Below, piece by piece: positions 52,502-64,000 of a DNA stretch of 64,000 bases (position 1 is the first letter of the stretch; each line of letters begins with the position of its first letter). The stretch is from Baylisascaris procyonis (lineage: Eukaryota; Nematoda; Chromadorea; Rhabditida; Ascarididae). Below the pieces are notes generated by a model, which saw nothing but the letters and a program-made list of their open reading frames with translations, searched no databases and was not told the origin of the DNA. The position numbers and the translations under genes are program-made. Location: positions 3,382,501 to 3,446,500 of the forward strand of contig JAZARR010000179.1 of the NCBI GenBank assembly GCA_037389465.1. Direction: 5' to 3'.

Positions 52502-54971
52502 CAGATGTGTCATCCTTTATAGAAGCTACTCAGCGAATGCGTTTTTTGCCCTTCGTTGTTCCGCTTGCCTTAGTCAACGGAAATTCTGACTCACGCACGC
52601 CTTCCTTTTCCCTTTCAATATTCATCTTAATAATTCCAAATCTACTATTCGATTTTGAAAAAATTTCCAATTATATTAGCGTGCAGTCGCGACACCTTCT
52701 GATACTTGTTTGAAAGCACTGCCACGAGTTATGTGCTCACCAGGTATCTGAATGGCTCGTTCACCGTTTGCACCTTTCTAAATGAACACAGACTCACGTG
52801 TACACTTTCCCTAGTAACGCTCTCAACCGAACGGCCGTGAGTAATGGCCATTGAGTTTTTCGTACAGTATCATATCTAATATAAGATTTTAGTCGCTTAG
52901 TTCCTAAATCATAATTTGACAGTTATTAGCATCCGTTAAAGATATATGTTTTATCAAATAAATTTCAAGCATTCATTCATCGCACTAGAAGGGGTTTCAT
53001 ATTTTTTTTAAAATAATATTATATTTCCGGTTTACAATATATGACGCGTTTACAATGCGAACACTTATCAGAACGATTTTGAGAAAGCTAATGCGCTATT
53101 ATAAATTGATTCCACCTTTATTCAAATCTTGAAAGAATTTCCTCTCCAATAATTTTTCTATTTTTATCAAAGATTTCGTCCTCTCACAATATGCTTAGAA
53201 CAAATGCATTGCATCAATTTCCATTAATTTCGAAAGTATTTGATTTGCATTCAAAATTAAATACTTTTGCAATATTTTCCTCATTGAAATGTGAATGTTG
53301 CAATTCGCTCAATGCAAAAATTTTCTTTTTTTTTTTATCTAAAGATTTGCAATCCCAACTTAGCTGAAGTTGGAAATATTGTTCTTTTTTTTGCACAAAA
53401 AGTGGTGAAATGAATTTTTATTGCTTTATTGTGCAACTACGTTAATGAACTTTTGCAGGTAAATGCCATCTTATTTAGCAATTTCTTTTTAATATATCCT
53501 CGCAAGTTAAGCAATTCTTTTTAAAATGACAATAGAAGCAGAAATACAACAGATTTATTCGTTATTTTATAGGATAAACTAGATAATCTCATTAGTGAAT
53601 TATTCCGTATTTACAGTGGAAAGCAGTAAAAGGCTGTTAAATTGCGCTAACGTATTCTACCGTATGTTACTTATTATCTCAACGAAAAGTATAAACTTAA
53701 TGAAAATAAGTGCTGATTGCCACACCTGCTCTACTTAGCAACCAATTAAAAAGATTCGCACTTTTGAAATGCCCCGTTGCGAATGCTCATATTCGCTTCT
53801 TCATAATCAAAAAACGTTTGCCACTCACCGGGAATCACTAAGAGGCCTTCCTTCTTATATCTTCGATTTTCTTGTACATAAGTGGGAGTAGGAAATTGCG
53901 CATGGTCCATATATCCCTCTAGTTTCAAAAAAAGTTTTTTTCGTGGAATGGAAGTGATAGAATTTTGAGCATTTTGTATTAAGTTGTGAACGAGTAAGCC
54001 ATCAGAGATTAGCAACAAGCATCGTTCAGTTCACCTGCTCACTGCTGCTGTTGTTAATTCGGACGTGAGGGTATCAGAATATGTCTTTATCAGAAAATCT
54101 TTCGGTCTTTTCCAAAGTTTCCATCACCATACTGCATAGATCGATGCAGCAACTCATAAAATTCTTACTGTAGAACATTATTCACTTTCATTTATCAAAC
54201 TGTCAATAAAGATATTGCCAGCTGCATTTAACTGAGTAATTGATTGCTTTGCAACCTTGACAACGCCTCCAACATAAGCACAGTTTGGCTGAAAACATTC
54301 TTCGAATATGATTTCTCTTATGAAGTTATTTCATTTAAATATTTGTGCCGCACTGACAATCACGATCTCTTCTGTTTCTTTTGCTTTATTCAAATTGGCT
54401 GACAGAAAAGACTTTTAATAGAAGAATGAGAATGACGCATGAAGCAAATAATTATGTAGAAAAGTTCTATACCTAAGTATTCACCTATTCATATGTAGAT
54501 GTATCTATTCAACCACTTCCGCAACAAAAGTGAAAGAGAATTTTGATATGCATGATTTGCATTTAGATAGTCTACGAGATCTAAATTCGCGTTGGTCGAT
54601 CTTTTTTTATAAGTTTTATTCACCTCCAAATATGATGAAATTTGCATATGCTTTTTTCGCGTCATTTCAAGTGATCATTTTATGACGTGGCAGCTCTAGC
54701 GATATAAACATGCTTGCGGTACCGTAAATATTTCTTCGTTATCATATATATGCGAAATGCGTTACCCCAGAAAATCAAATGCTTAATTTCACCCGTAAAT
54801 CTTTAGCACCTTGATATTAGAATATCGTATAGAAAACGTGATATTCTTACATCTACGGCTAACATATTAACTAATAAAATTACCTCTTTACTTCTGAAGA
54901 TTTTTTTCTATCATTAACCTGTAAATGTTGATATTTGATTGCACAATAATCCTAGTTATAAGGAAACGTTC

Positions 54972-54990
54972 ACATTTGCAGAGTGCACTT
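54972..54990 (+). promoter_or_regulatory. Probable spliced-leader trans-splice acceptor
   Basis: ACATTTGCAG ends at 54981, leaving a 9-nt leader before ATG 54991. A short AT-rich upstream sequence without a coding exon supports trans- rather than cis-splicing. Confidence 0.55.
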
Positions 54991-57900
54991 ATGAATTCAA
55001 CGTCGCTGATTTATTTTGCTGCGCTTATTGGATGCGTACTAGCTATTGAATGTTATCAAGAAACTGTCACCGGTGGAAATGGTTCGAATCCGAAAACTAA
55101 GATCAACTGCACTGGCAATATAAATTATTGCTCGAAAACTTCTGTTACACAAGGTTTTCTTTCCAATTTTTTCCTCCAATCAAGCTATCAAGTTGAAAAT
55201 TCTCAGAAAATTCAACCAAATTCTCATATTTGCAGCAAGTATTTCTGCTGTATGTCCAAAAAATTGACGATCGACTGAATTTCACCGTTGGGAGAGTGGG
55301 GGGAGGAATCCCCAGCACCTAAAATTTTCAAGAAAAGTGCTTTTGTTTCAATTTTGCTGATGGTACAACAAAATCATTTGTATATTTATAGACGTATACA
55401 ATGCTCAAAGGTTTTTTCCCTGAAGCCAGTTATGAAATGAAACGAACTGCATGTTGAACTCGATGAAATTTGAACCTGAAGTATATGAATAAAACTCTGC
55501 TGCAAATTTTCATTTGCAAAACATATTATATCAAGGTGGGATGGGAGGAAAAAGGATTCGCCTCTTTCTGTGCTCATGTTTGCGTACTTATCTGTTTGCC
55601 TATTAATTTAATGCAGGAACCACTGAAAATTGAGGAACGGGATTTAGTGCTCATAGTCTTCTCCATATAGTAGCCTCCCATACTAATTTTCAGACTCAGC
55701 TATCAATTGTTTGAAAAAAAAAATTAAATGTTGCTAAAGTTATGCATACAATTCGCGATCAACCAGTTCATATTTTGAAAGCAATATATTTGGAAGAATG
55801 GAAATTAAATTTCCTATGAGCTTTCAAATGCAATTAGAGCAAAAATACATATCGCACAAGGTTATTTAATATTCTTCAACATCCATTTTCATGTTTCGCT
55901 CGTTGAAAGTCCTAGTAGTTTCTTATGAGAAATGCTTTAAGCAAAACGTTTTTTCACCGAGCGCTTATCCATTTGTCCTTATATTATTCAGGTAGTGGCT
56001 TTGGTAAAAAGGGCTCCATGCACCTAAAGGTGTTGAATGTCAGCAAAAAGGTTACTGTAAAAGAAAACTTTCTATATGTGTGAAAATCATACGATAATTT
56101 CTAAGGTGTAGAATCGAACCCCTTCCTTTCACTAAGACCTCTTCCGCTGAACGGGCCTTCTATTCCGAGTCTGTAATGCTTTCCCCTTTTTCACCAACCT
56201 TTCAACATTGTTCGACACTCTACGTTCCATCAAAGCACCTGAAAGAGGTTAGTATTCATACAGCTGAAAATACCTTGCTGTAAACGAGTTGCTGGGCTTT
56301 GCCACAATTCAAAAACTTCTGGCGCAGAATAAATCATTATGCCATATGGCTTGCATGGCATTTTTTTTTAAATTAGATCTCGGTGACCCTTACTGAATTC
56401 TCAAGTTTCATAATTCTTGCTCACTTGGAGCTTCCAGCTATCCTTAACTTAACAACTCGTTTTTATTTGAATCTTCAAAAGACGTTCCCTGTAGGGGAAA
56501 AGGAAAGAGTGAGAGATGTGTGGGGCCTACGGAGGAAGAGGAAGGGAAGGGTGGTTCAGTGGGGTAATATACAAAGCAGGTGAAACAAATGATCACAAGG
56601 AGAGGCCGATGCGCGAAAGCGCGGGATTTTGTGAGCCTGTTGGCTCCGTTGCCTGTGGCCGCTATGAGCGGCCGCCGAACCTCTATTTGGTGCCTTGTTG
56701 ACACCCGCGACGGTTTCCTTTTTGGAGCGATTGCTCCGGAGTAGCGTTTTTGGGTCCTTTGACCCAGCGATACTTGGACGGATAACTTGTCCGTCCGCTG
56801 GTCCCGGCTGCCTCTCGAATCCTTCGATGTCCACTTATATGCATGGAGATCGTCTGGAGATAACGCGGCTTGCTCATCCGTTGGGAACCAACGGAGATGC
56901 AAGTCTTCGGTAAGAAGGGAGAGTGCTTGGCGGTCAGAGGGAACGGCATCATGGGCTACATGGACATCACGTGCAGCAGGGAGTGCATGGCTGACTCACC
57001 TGCTGCCCGATTTCCACAACATAGCCGTTTCGTTTCTTCACGGCTTTTTTTTCTCTTCTTTTATTCACTTCGTGACATTCGCGACATTCCCAACCACAGT
57101 TCAATAAGTAAGCTCCTAACAAAGCCACCGCGTTATTTGTGAAAATTTTTGCTCTCCGAAGAAACCAATCAAATTTACCCAAACTTTATTTTGTTTCTTC
57201 ATTGGTTTCATCTCGCTCAATTTTATTGCTTTCAAAGAATATCTTTAGGCAATGTGGAAACTGTTGTTCGATCGTGTGGCAGTACTCTCGTTTGCACGGT
57301 TGGTTATCTCTCTAAGATTTTCCTTAATCAACTTTACTGTTCTCTCAAAAACTCCCTATTGAAGTAAAATTAAGCAATTTTTTCCCAAATGAAAGCATCA
57401 TAACCAATGAAATGTTTTTATCAATCAGTTTACTTCAGCAGTTCTCTTAATATAGTGGCGTAAATTTCGTGCTCAGATTTCATTACGCTTCTGAGAATTT
57501 TTGATAGATTTCTTAGTGAACGGGTCGAAAAATATAGCGTTTACGCGATTTTGATCCAGTGTGTTCTTAATCAGTGTTCAAATGATAAGTTGCAAGACTC
57601 GTTAGCAATGCACTGATAAAACATAGTTCGGAGTTTATATGAATTCGTGTTTTAAAAACATGTTGCACTAACCACTTCGATGTATTTTGGTACATCATAC
57701 ATTTTGTCAGCCTTGGCAGTTCGATAAAATAGCTTCAAATATCACCCGGTTTATTGCCGCAGATGTTCGTTGTTTTTGATGAAAATTTGCGTCTGGTGTC
57801 ACAACTTATTTTCAAGTCTATGACATTCAAAGAAAGACGCTAATGGCTACCTGATACTTGGAAAGTATGAAAAATTGAAAAATATTTGAAAAGAAATGCT

Positions 57901-58687
57901 TGAATGGATTCCGTCCAAAATTATTAAAAGAAATATTGTATAAGTTAGGTAGCATTTAGTCGAAATCACCGCATTTTTTTGGTGTCATTGAATAAACTCT
58001 AGAACACAAAAGTCTCAATTTTCGGAGTAAAACATATTTGCATCAGTAATCATATTTCATCTCTTACCTACTTCATACCACAGGTACCGTATGCACAATT
58101 GATTTACGAATCGTTACTTATTATACTGTAAATTAGGCAATATTCCAAAATAATTTTTGTTGTCGAACTGATCTTTGTGGCTGAAAAAATGAAGTAGCAA
58201 TCCTCATAAATATCTAAGAAGAACAGCTATTCTGCATGGTCAATAAATTCGCATCTCACATCTGTAACACAGAAATCTTTCACGTCTTGCTAACGATTGT
58301 TCAGCCTCAGTGGTGAAATCAATCTGTAAAAGAAAATCAACCTACAGATTTAAACTCACTTGTGCTAAATTTTGCTGAGTTATGTTAAGAAAACAATCGA
58401 AAACTTTTAGTGGTGCTAAAACGCATACCACATTTAAAATATCGACTTATACCACCTTCAATGGGTACTGGCATTGATGAGGTTCTATTATTTTATATTT
58501 TATTTTATTTGATATTTTATTTTATTTTATTTTATAGAATACGGGATGCACAAATCAGAACGGGCGAACAGTTTGTTGTTGCAATACGAATCTCTGCAAT
58601 GAAGCCATGCCAATGAAAGCTACTATCTCAATCATTGCATCGATTATACTTATTATAGTATACGCATATAATTGGCAAAACTATTAG
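54991..58687 (+). CDS. Small secreted or GPI-anchored cysteine-rich protein (Ly6/ET-module-like), three exons
   Basis: Exons 54991-55153, 58411-58481 and 58538-58687 (stop TAG 58685-58687) join in phase to 127 residues. Residues 1-18 (MNSTSLIYFAALIGCVLA) form a clear signal peptide. The mature part opens ECYQETVTGG and has Cys at CYQ, INC and NYC. Exon 3 gives GCTNQNGRTVCCCNTNLCN, the C-terminal cluster (CCC-x3-LCN) of nematode ET-module and Ly6/three-finger surface proteins. A hydrophobic end (ATISIIASIILIIVYAY) follows and would be a GPI-anchor signal or a membrane anchor. The ends are well supported. Exon 2 (VLKRIPHLKYRLIPPS...) has no cysteine and is included because its phases fit both neighbours and its downstream intron is a compact 56 nt; it could be wrong. 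No ligand can be inferred. Confidence 0.65.
56611..57006. other. GC-rich island made of successive short perfect stem-loops
   Basis: This lies in intron 1 of the small secreted-protein gene and is far more GC-rich than its surroundings. Perfect stems in order: GCGC-GAAA-GCGC (56611-56622), GAGCC-TGTT-GGCTC (56633-56646), GGCCGC-TATGA-GCGGCC (56657-56673), GGAGC-GATT-GCTCC (56724-56737), TGGGTC-CTTT-GACCCA (56751-56766), GGACGGA with TCCGTCC (56776-56796), CCGTTGG-GAA-CCAACGG (56878-56894) and GCAGCAGG with CCTGCTGC (56973-57006, with an inner GAGT/ACTC). Open frames exist on both strands (the longest is on the minus strand, 56444-56902), but none resembles a known protein. Identity is unknown: structured RNA, a decayed element or a foreign insertion. 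Confidence 0.55.
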
Positions 58688-59876
58688 ATGGAAGGGTTAT
58701 TCATTGAGCGCATATCGATGTGAAAGAAACATAACCTCGAATTATCCACATACACCTCGACGCGGAATGTCATAGCGAGAATCAGCATGGATCATGTTTA
58801 ATCTGGCAAATGTGTACTAACCTAATGGATACGTTTTTTGTTCCGCCTGACTTATTATTCACAACTTTTCAAGTAGAAACCACCTTTACCAAGGACTTTT
58901 CTTCATTAAGTGTTATTTTCGAAAAAAATTAACATAAACCAACAAATAGGTTTGATGAGTACATAACCGTTACAATGCGTCAAATAAACAAATCCGCTCA
59001 AATACGCGTTGAATATTCCGTCATTTAAGTGATTCGATGTTGACAGTAAAGTTTAATTGTCTAGAAAGATTGCTGCTTAATCGAAGCGAAATTGTTGAAA
59101 ATTTTTACCATCAAATTGAGTAAGAAGTTGAAAAAAAAGAAAGAAGGCGTTTTGTATAACTGATATTCGTGCAATATTACTCGAAAAATATTGATTGATT
59201 TTTTTCTATTAGTTTCTATTTTCTATTTCTATTTTTTCTATCATCTATGAATGTGACTTAACATTTTCTCATGAATTATTTGTTTTTATAAATGTCATGA
59301 AATTTTTCAATATTTCAGCTATTTTATTCAGAAGAACATGGGAATTAGCGACATATAAGATTCAATGTTCAAATACATGTGGTATAATATGCTTACCACT
59401 GCCTTAGCAACGAAAAAATTCCAGATTAGATTTTGCGAATTTTGCACAAATCCCGCAGTAAAAGGAAATTACCACAGACTATTTCTGCCTTTTATGATGA
59501 CAACACTCTTAAAAACATTTAAATATTAAAATAAAGATGAGTATTTAGCATTTTTGACAAGAAAAGCAAATTTATTGATTCGATTTTTTACGAAATCAAT
59601 GCCTAGAAATACCAGGTACTAAGTCAGGGGAAAATAGCAAATATTTTTTTTTAACATTTCATATTACCGTTCTTTATTCGCACGAAAGTATGTGGACAAA
59701 ATGGAGTCTCTAATCGGTTCATTGAAGAGCTAATTGCTGATCGAGGAATAGTATAACATTTTGCCGATTTTTTTAATGTTTGGCTCATAACGTATGCTAC
59801 TTCTTATCACTATTTCATCTGGCTCATTCATTATAATATTACGTATCACTGAAGAATTATTCATTGTTATAAAATT
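58688..59876. other. Intergenic, nothing recognised
   Basis: AT-rich sequence with short TTTCTATTT-type direct repeats near 59206-59240. No coding or RNA gene is visible. Confidence 0.5.
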
Positions 59877-60238
59877 GTGTTCGGCTTTTCCGATATCCCA
59901 GTGCCAGAAATATTTCACTTTGCTCCTTCCTATAGTCGACGTGCAATTTCAACTTGCCAAAAAAAATGTCGCAGTACAAACAATGTTCTGCATAGTTTCG
60001 AGGTTCGCTTTGTAGGAATCTGGAATCTGCTTCCCGCCGACATCGTTAGTGTACCCAGTCCTTCAGCTTTTAAGCTGCAGTTGGATCGTTCCGATCTACA
60101 CATTATTGCTGCTTTTGTGTAGTAAATTTCCACTTGTCTATATTGTAGTTTTGTGAAAGATGCTCCATACAGTTCATGTGCACATATCCTTACATGTTTT
60201 CCCATTTCGGGACCTTAAAGTAAATAAATAAATAAATG
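59877..60238 (+). mobile_element. Non-LTR retrotransposon 3' end (CR1/jockey-type), 5'-truncated
   Basis: The frame ending at TAG 60120-60122 reads YSRRAISTCQKKCRSTNNVL, then EVRFVGIWNLLPADIVSVPS and AFKLQLDRSDL. That is the typical C-terminus after the reverse transcriptase domain in CR1/jockey-like elements (IWNxLPxDIV...SxxxFKxxLD). A 3' UTR of about 100 bp follows, and the element closes with a (TAAA)n tail at 60221-60238, the usual end of such elements. The catalytic reverse transcriptase part is absent, so this is a dead, 5'-truncated copy. A frame shift near its left end is possible, because another frame is open at 59794-60015. Confidence 0.8.
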
Positions 60239-62213
60239 GTTTTTTGGAACATGATGTGATCATGAATCATGTTCATGGAACAATCATGTGAACCATCACA
60301 TCTAGTTCAACGTGTATTACACAACTGTGAAAGCTCTAGAAACATCAAGCGATAATTTCTCATATATTTTCAAAAGTGAGAAAAAAAAACTTCAATGCTA
60401 TGCGTAAATACATCGATAAGAAGATAACAAATGAACTTAGAAAGAGGTTCATAATTTTGTCCATTAAGAGAAGACATCTGATAACGACTCTATTATAGGT
60501 GGACAGTAAAAATCTTGACGTCTATTTATGTTTATTTGAAAAAAAGTGAACGATTTACTTTATTTTATCGTTTGCACATCGAGCATAAAAATTATAAATC
60601 TTACAAATAATATTAACAACGCGATATTTAATGAGAATATTATGCATCCACTGAAATAGATGAAATTCATTTGCATCAGACTATAAGCAGCACATACAAC
60701 ATGAGAATATACTCATATCTATATAAATACATATCGAACACAACCAAATTCAATGGCGAAAATAGTGTGGAACAAGTAGATCGAACCAGGAACATAAACT
60801 TCGAAACGAATAAACAAATGGGAGTAGAGCACACCCCAAGGGGGTGGCTATGACTCCCTTTTACCTCTCACTCCCTTCTGATTTTGAGTGATCATCTTTA
60901 ACTCGTGATACTTGTGGTGCATTCATTTGGACTATGTGGATACGACTAGAGAGCTCAAATGATAAAATATAGGAATATAGGCTTCACTTTCTGCTACCGA
61001 ATTCTACTCTGCAGATATCAGAACTAAAGTTTAGTTAGCAAAATTGAACTGCTTCAAATTAGAATATGTTCTGACAGCCTCCTTGGAAAACACCACTTTT
61101 TTCTTTTCCATTCCGATATTCCGCGTTATTCCGCATCATGAAATCTGAATTCATTTAACCTAGTGCAATGGAGTAACTTAATGTGGTTCGAACCAGAAAA
61201 AGTGAGCGTCATAGAGCAGAACACTGATAAGATGATAATAAAAAGGAACTTGTAAAAACATGTGAGGCCACAAAGTAACAAAAAGCAATCAAATTATGCA
61301 AACGTGCCTAAAATTCAAACGTAAAAGATGTGAATGAGGCGATGTTCGACCTCTGACCTCCCTCCACGCTCCATTCCTCTCCATTCCTCCTTTGCAGTAC
61401 TATCAATGAGTTCCAAGATAGCACATTTAAATTGCGAATTGAGGGCATCGGAAATGTGTACCTACTTCCGAAAGCACTATAACAACGAAGACAAAGAAAT
61501 CCACTGCTTTGTAAGGTCTATTGGGGTTGCCCAAATTATCCTGAAAGACCTGCTGAAACATTCATCCCTTCTAATCGCTTGGAACTATTCAACTGGCTCA
61601 AGTTAATTCAAATTACATCTGATCGCATAATGTGCTCAATAAATTAGAAGTACACAAAGAAACATCACAGATGGGATGAGCTGGTGGAAAGATTGATGAG
61701 TAAAATTGAAATTCAAGAGGCAAAAATGCTTTGAATCAATTCTTTCATAAATTCTCTTTCAGGTGAAAAAAATGCAGGTAATATTTTTACCTTTCATTGG
61801 CAAAACACCTTTATTTCGTGCTTAAATCTCGGATTTTAGACCAATTTCACCTTTCATTAAGTTAGCTATTTATTTATTTGAAATTCCTAAATTGAAAAAG
61901 CATACAAAAGGTATGTGAATATAAACATGAGAAAATGGACAGCAGAAAGCGCAAAGAAAGAAAATTAAGACATCTAGATGAGTAGACATCAAATGCTTCT
62001 GGGAAACCAGTGCCGATTACCAAAAAGAAAACGGTCACCTCCTCCTACCATTCCCCTCCCCATCACTTAATTTGAAGTTTTTCGGAAATCTTAGGTATAT
62101 AAATCAGCCACAGCTAGAGATTGCAAAGAATAAGAAAATCCCACATTATTCATCATCAATAATTAGCAAAAAACTTTTTCACAAAAGTTCATACATAAGG
62201 CGCCAATCATTTC
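60239..62213. other. Intergenic, nothing recognised
   Basis: It includes a small inverted repeat GATGTGAT/ATCACATC (60253-60260 and 60295-60302) enclosing a second stem CATGAA-TCATG-TTCATG (60261-60277). No gene is supported. Confidence 0.5.
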
Positions 62214-63913
62214 TCAAACAACTCTCTCATTACGACCAATCACTGTAGCGCAATATTTCGATGATACTACTTGAAATGCAGTTCCAGGCGTTATTGGCTC
62301 ACCATCGATTGCAATATATCCACCACATGCTTCTAATGGTTCTATACGACAAGCACGTACCGGTATTATCTGAAATTGATTAACGTTAAGGCATTTTACG
62401 AAGATAAATCATAACCTGCGACCATTTCTAGAATCGATGAATATACTGTAAGCGGTGGTGAAACATCTCAACAACTTCTGATGCGATTTGCGCTTTTGCT
62501 TTGTGAACATGATTCCAACAAATCAATGAATATTGAGAAAATATGACTGTTTAATGATCGATGAGAAGTTTTGATTTATTAATTGATAAACTGATATGTG
62601 CTTTAAAGATAAGATTTTATAATGATGAAGTTCAGTGACCTCTACGGAACTATTTGATGTCAGAAAGTGAAAAGTCAAATCCATGCTAAAATTGCTATTT
62701 GCGGCCTATCAGCTGATAACTGTCAAATTTATTAACTGATGAGTTTTGATCGCTGAATTTTTGATAGCATGGTTTTCCGATTCATAGCTCACCAAATGCC
62801 ACACCTCACATTCCTCAGAAACTCCTGAGAAAAGACCAGCTTTCCCAATGACAATATAAAATAATTGAATAATTGATAAGCCGAAAAAGTTGGAATCCCA
62901 CGACGGAGTCTCTTACATCGAAGGTCACATGCATCGAATTTCACGGCTTCATTGAGATTGTTATAAAAAAAATATTGCACAGTGGCACACACAAACCTAT
63001 CAGAAAATTTCATATACCAACCGACTGAAGGTGTCCCGTCCGAATTACAGTTGCACCGAAACGAATTTCAAAGACATCGGCTAGCTGCCGACCAAAAGTA
63101 TTTAGTGAGAAAAAAAGTTGAGAGCCCACGGAGGGAAATTACGATCACGGAATCCGCCGAACTGTCACTTTCCTACCGAAATATCGGTTTTTTCTTCGCA
63201 CTTACGAGAAATAGATGCCTGTGATGCACAAGCATCAAAATAGAGCTGAAAGGCTCAGTACAACTGTCCAAATCCAATGGATATACTTAGAATACCAATA
63301 GAGAACGCTTTAAACAGGTCACGTGCTAAAAGCATAACGCTATGTCACTCCAAGACGTAGATGTGGCGCAGACCCATAAAAGATTTCTCTACTCATTCTC
63401 TCTTCCCAAATCGACTCATTCATTACACGATAGAGAGCGAAGTGAATAATGCCATGGTACTATCAACTGGAGAAAATCAGGACGAAATGAAAATCACAGA
63501 TTTATCTAGCATGGTTGTGCAACATGTCTGCCCACATAGATAAGCACCACCCTGACTTGTTACATCTCAAGATTAAAACGTTGTCCCCTTCTCTTACTCC
63601 CCATCTTCAAATGCAGGTAGTTTCTCAAAAAAAAATGCACCTCGCACTCCATAGTAATTGGGGAGTAGTTAGAATGTTTCTGGAAAACAACTTCCATTTA
63701 AATGTGAACTAAGCCAAGGAAAGGTAATATCTATGAGGCATCTAAACGAAAGAAGAACCTGAAGACAAGGATAGGCAAGATGGTATGAACCATCGATCGT
63801 GATCATCATGCGTGCAACCTGTAAACGCGACTCCACCGTCCTCCAATCAAGTAACGTCAGATAGAGAATCGGATCATCGAGACGCGACGACGGCAGATAC
63901 GGGAGATCGCTAC
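62214..63913 (-). CDS. sphk-1: Sphingosine kinase, last two exons (partial)
   Basis: The gene runs right to left and continues beyond the window. Exons complement(63759..63913) and complement(62214..62369), stop TGA at 62216-62214, join in phase 0 across an intron of 1389 nt. The first encodes SRLDDPILYLTLLDWRTVES...ARMMITIDGSYHL, matching the FDDG-x-hydrophobic strand, the arginine/leucine helix and the 'GSHF' element of sphingosine kinases. The second encodes VRACRIEPLEACGGYIAIDG then EPITPG, the conserved R-x-EP...GG-x-x-x-x-DGE C-terminal motif. The enzyme phosphorylates sphingosine to sphingosine-1-phosphate. Only the C-terminal lobe is visible here; the nucleotide-binding N-terminal catalytic domain lies outside. 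A ceramide or other diacylglycerol-kinase-family enzyme is the main alternative, less likely because of the REP/DGE arrangement. Confidence 0.85.
62370..63758 (-). other. Last intron of the sphingosine kinase gene
   Basis: Bounded on the minus strand by a CAG/GTTCTT donor and a TTTCAG acceptor. The open frames inside (for example 62982-63224) show no family resemblance. Confidence 0.75.
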
Positions 63914-64000
63914 CTGAACGAAACATTCATGAATGCTCAGTATGCAGTATCGCCAAACGCTCACACTTTGAATAGGGTGTTTTTAGTGTGAAAATCGAAG

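Larger units (their letters stand above)
47265..54980. other. Gene-poor, repeat-rich stretch
   Basis: No protein-coding gene is supported between the octapeptide exon and the small secreted-protein gene. Individual repeats and hairpins at 47959-48027, 48319-48381, 48684-49287, 51704-51783 and 52328-52501 are listed separately or under findings. A minus-strand frame at 53746-54018 is treated as a candidate only. Confidence 0.5.

Noticed and set aside
55074..55098. GGTTCGAATCC, which looks like a tRNA B box
   Set aside because: It lies inside the signal-peptide exon of the small secreted protein, the flanks do not form a T-stem, and no matching A box or acceptor stem is present.
55220..55278. 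Cryptic exon after TTTGCAG at 55233 with three cysteines (KYFCCMS)
   Set aside because: It stops after a few codons in the read-through frame and does not join in phase with the well-supported C-terminal exon at 58538; 58411-58481 fits both sides.
56444..56902. 152-codon minus-strand open frame over the GC-rich island
   Set aside because: Long frames are open on both strands here because GC-rich DNA has few stops; the translation resembles no family and the hairpin structure explains the sequence better.
61184..61194. GGTTCGAACC, a second tRNA B-box-like string
   Set aside because: The flanking bases do not pair as a T-stem and no cloverleaf can be drawn.

Overview
The window looks like nuclear DNA of a parasitic nematode, most likely a spirurid/filarial (clade III) worm. 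It is strongly AT-rich, its genes have many short exons separated by introns of about 0.1-5 kb, and long (TA)n tracts recur. The gene set is animal. Three genes have a pyrimidine-rich AG only 7-10 nt upstream of the start codon, which is what nematode spliced-leader trans-splicing acceptors look like. The species call is inference; no marker gene settles it. All gene models here were assembled by hand from reading frame, splice-site consensus and remembered family similarity.

Layout, left to right. (1) 1-5209, + strand: the last six exons of a kelch-repeat protein of the KLHDC3 type, with the 5' part outside the window. (2) 5210-17073: nearly 12 kb with no gene I can support. (3) 17082-22948, + strand: a complete six-exon CAAX prenyl protease 2 (RCE1). 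One intron carries a perfect 98-bp palindrome and another a GC-rich hairpin patch. (4) 22949-34624: mostly noncoding, with a possible unidentified minus-strand gene (exons at 28654-28890 and 30229-30270). (5) 34635-45661, + strand: a complete 12-exon bestrophin chloride channel. (6) 46851-47264: an open, degenerate 8-residue-repeat coding block of unknown gene. (7) 47.7-52.5 kb: repeat-rich DNA containing hairpins, a heptamer minisatellite of about 490 bp, a 32-bp inverted repeat and an imperfect tandem duplication. (8) 54991-58687, + strand: a small secreted or GPI-anchored cysteine-rich (Ly6/ET-module-like) protein, whose 3.3-kb first intron holds an unusual GC-rich run of stem-loops. (9) 59877-60238: the 3' end of a non-LTR retrotransposon. 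(10) 62214-63913, minus strand: the last two exons of a sphingosine kinase that continues off the right edge.

The recognised genes are unrelated housekeeping and membrane functions: protein degradation receptor, prenyl-protein processing, anion channel, surface protein and sphingolipid signalling. Nothing suggests an operon; spacings are many kilobases. The least explained parts are the hairpin-rich GC islands (56.6-57.0 kb and 22.3-22.5 kb), the (TA)n-centred palindromes, the ELPxKxS-repeat exon and the minus-strand gene near 28-30 kb.
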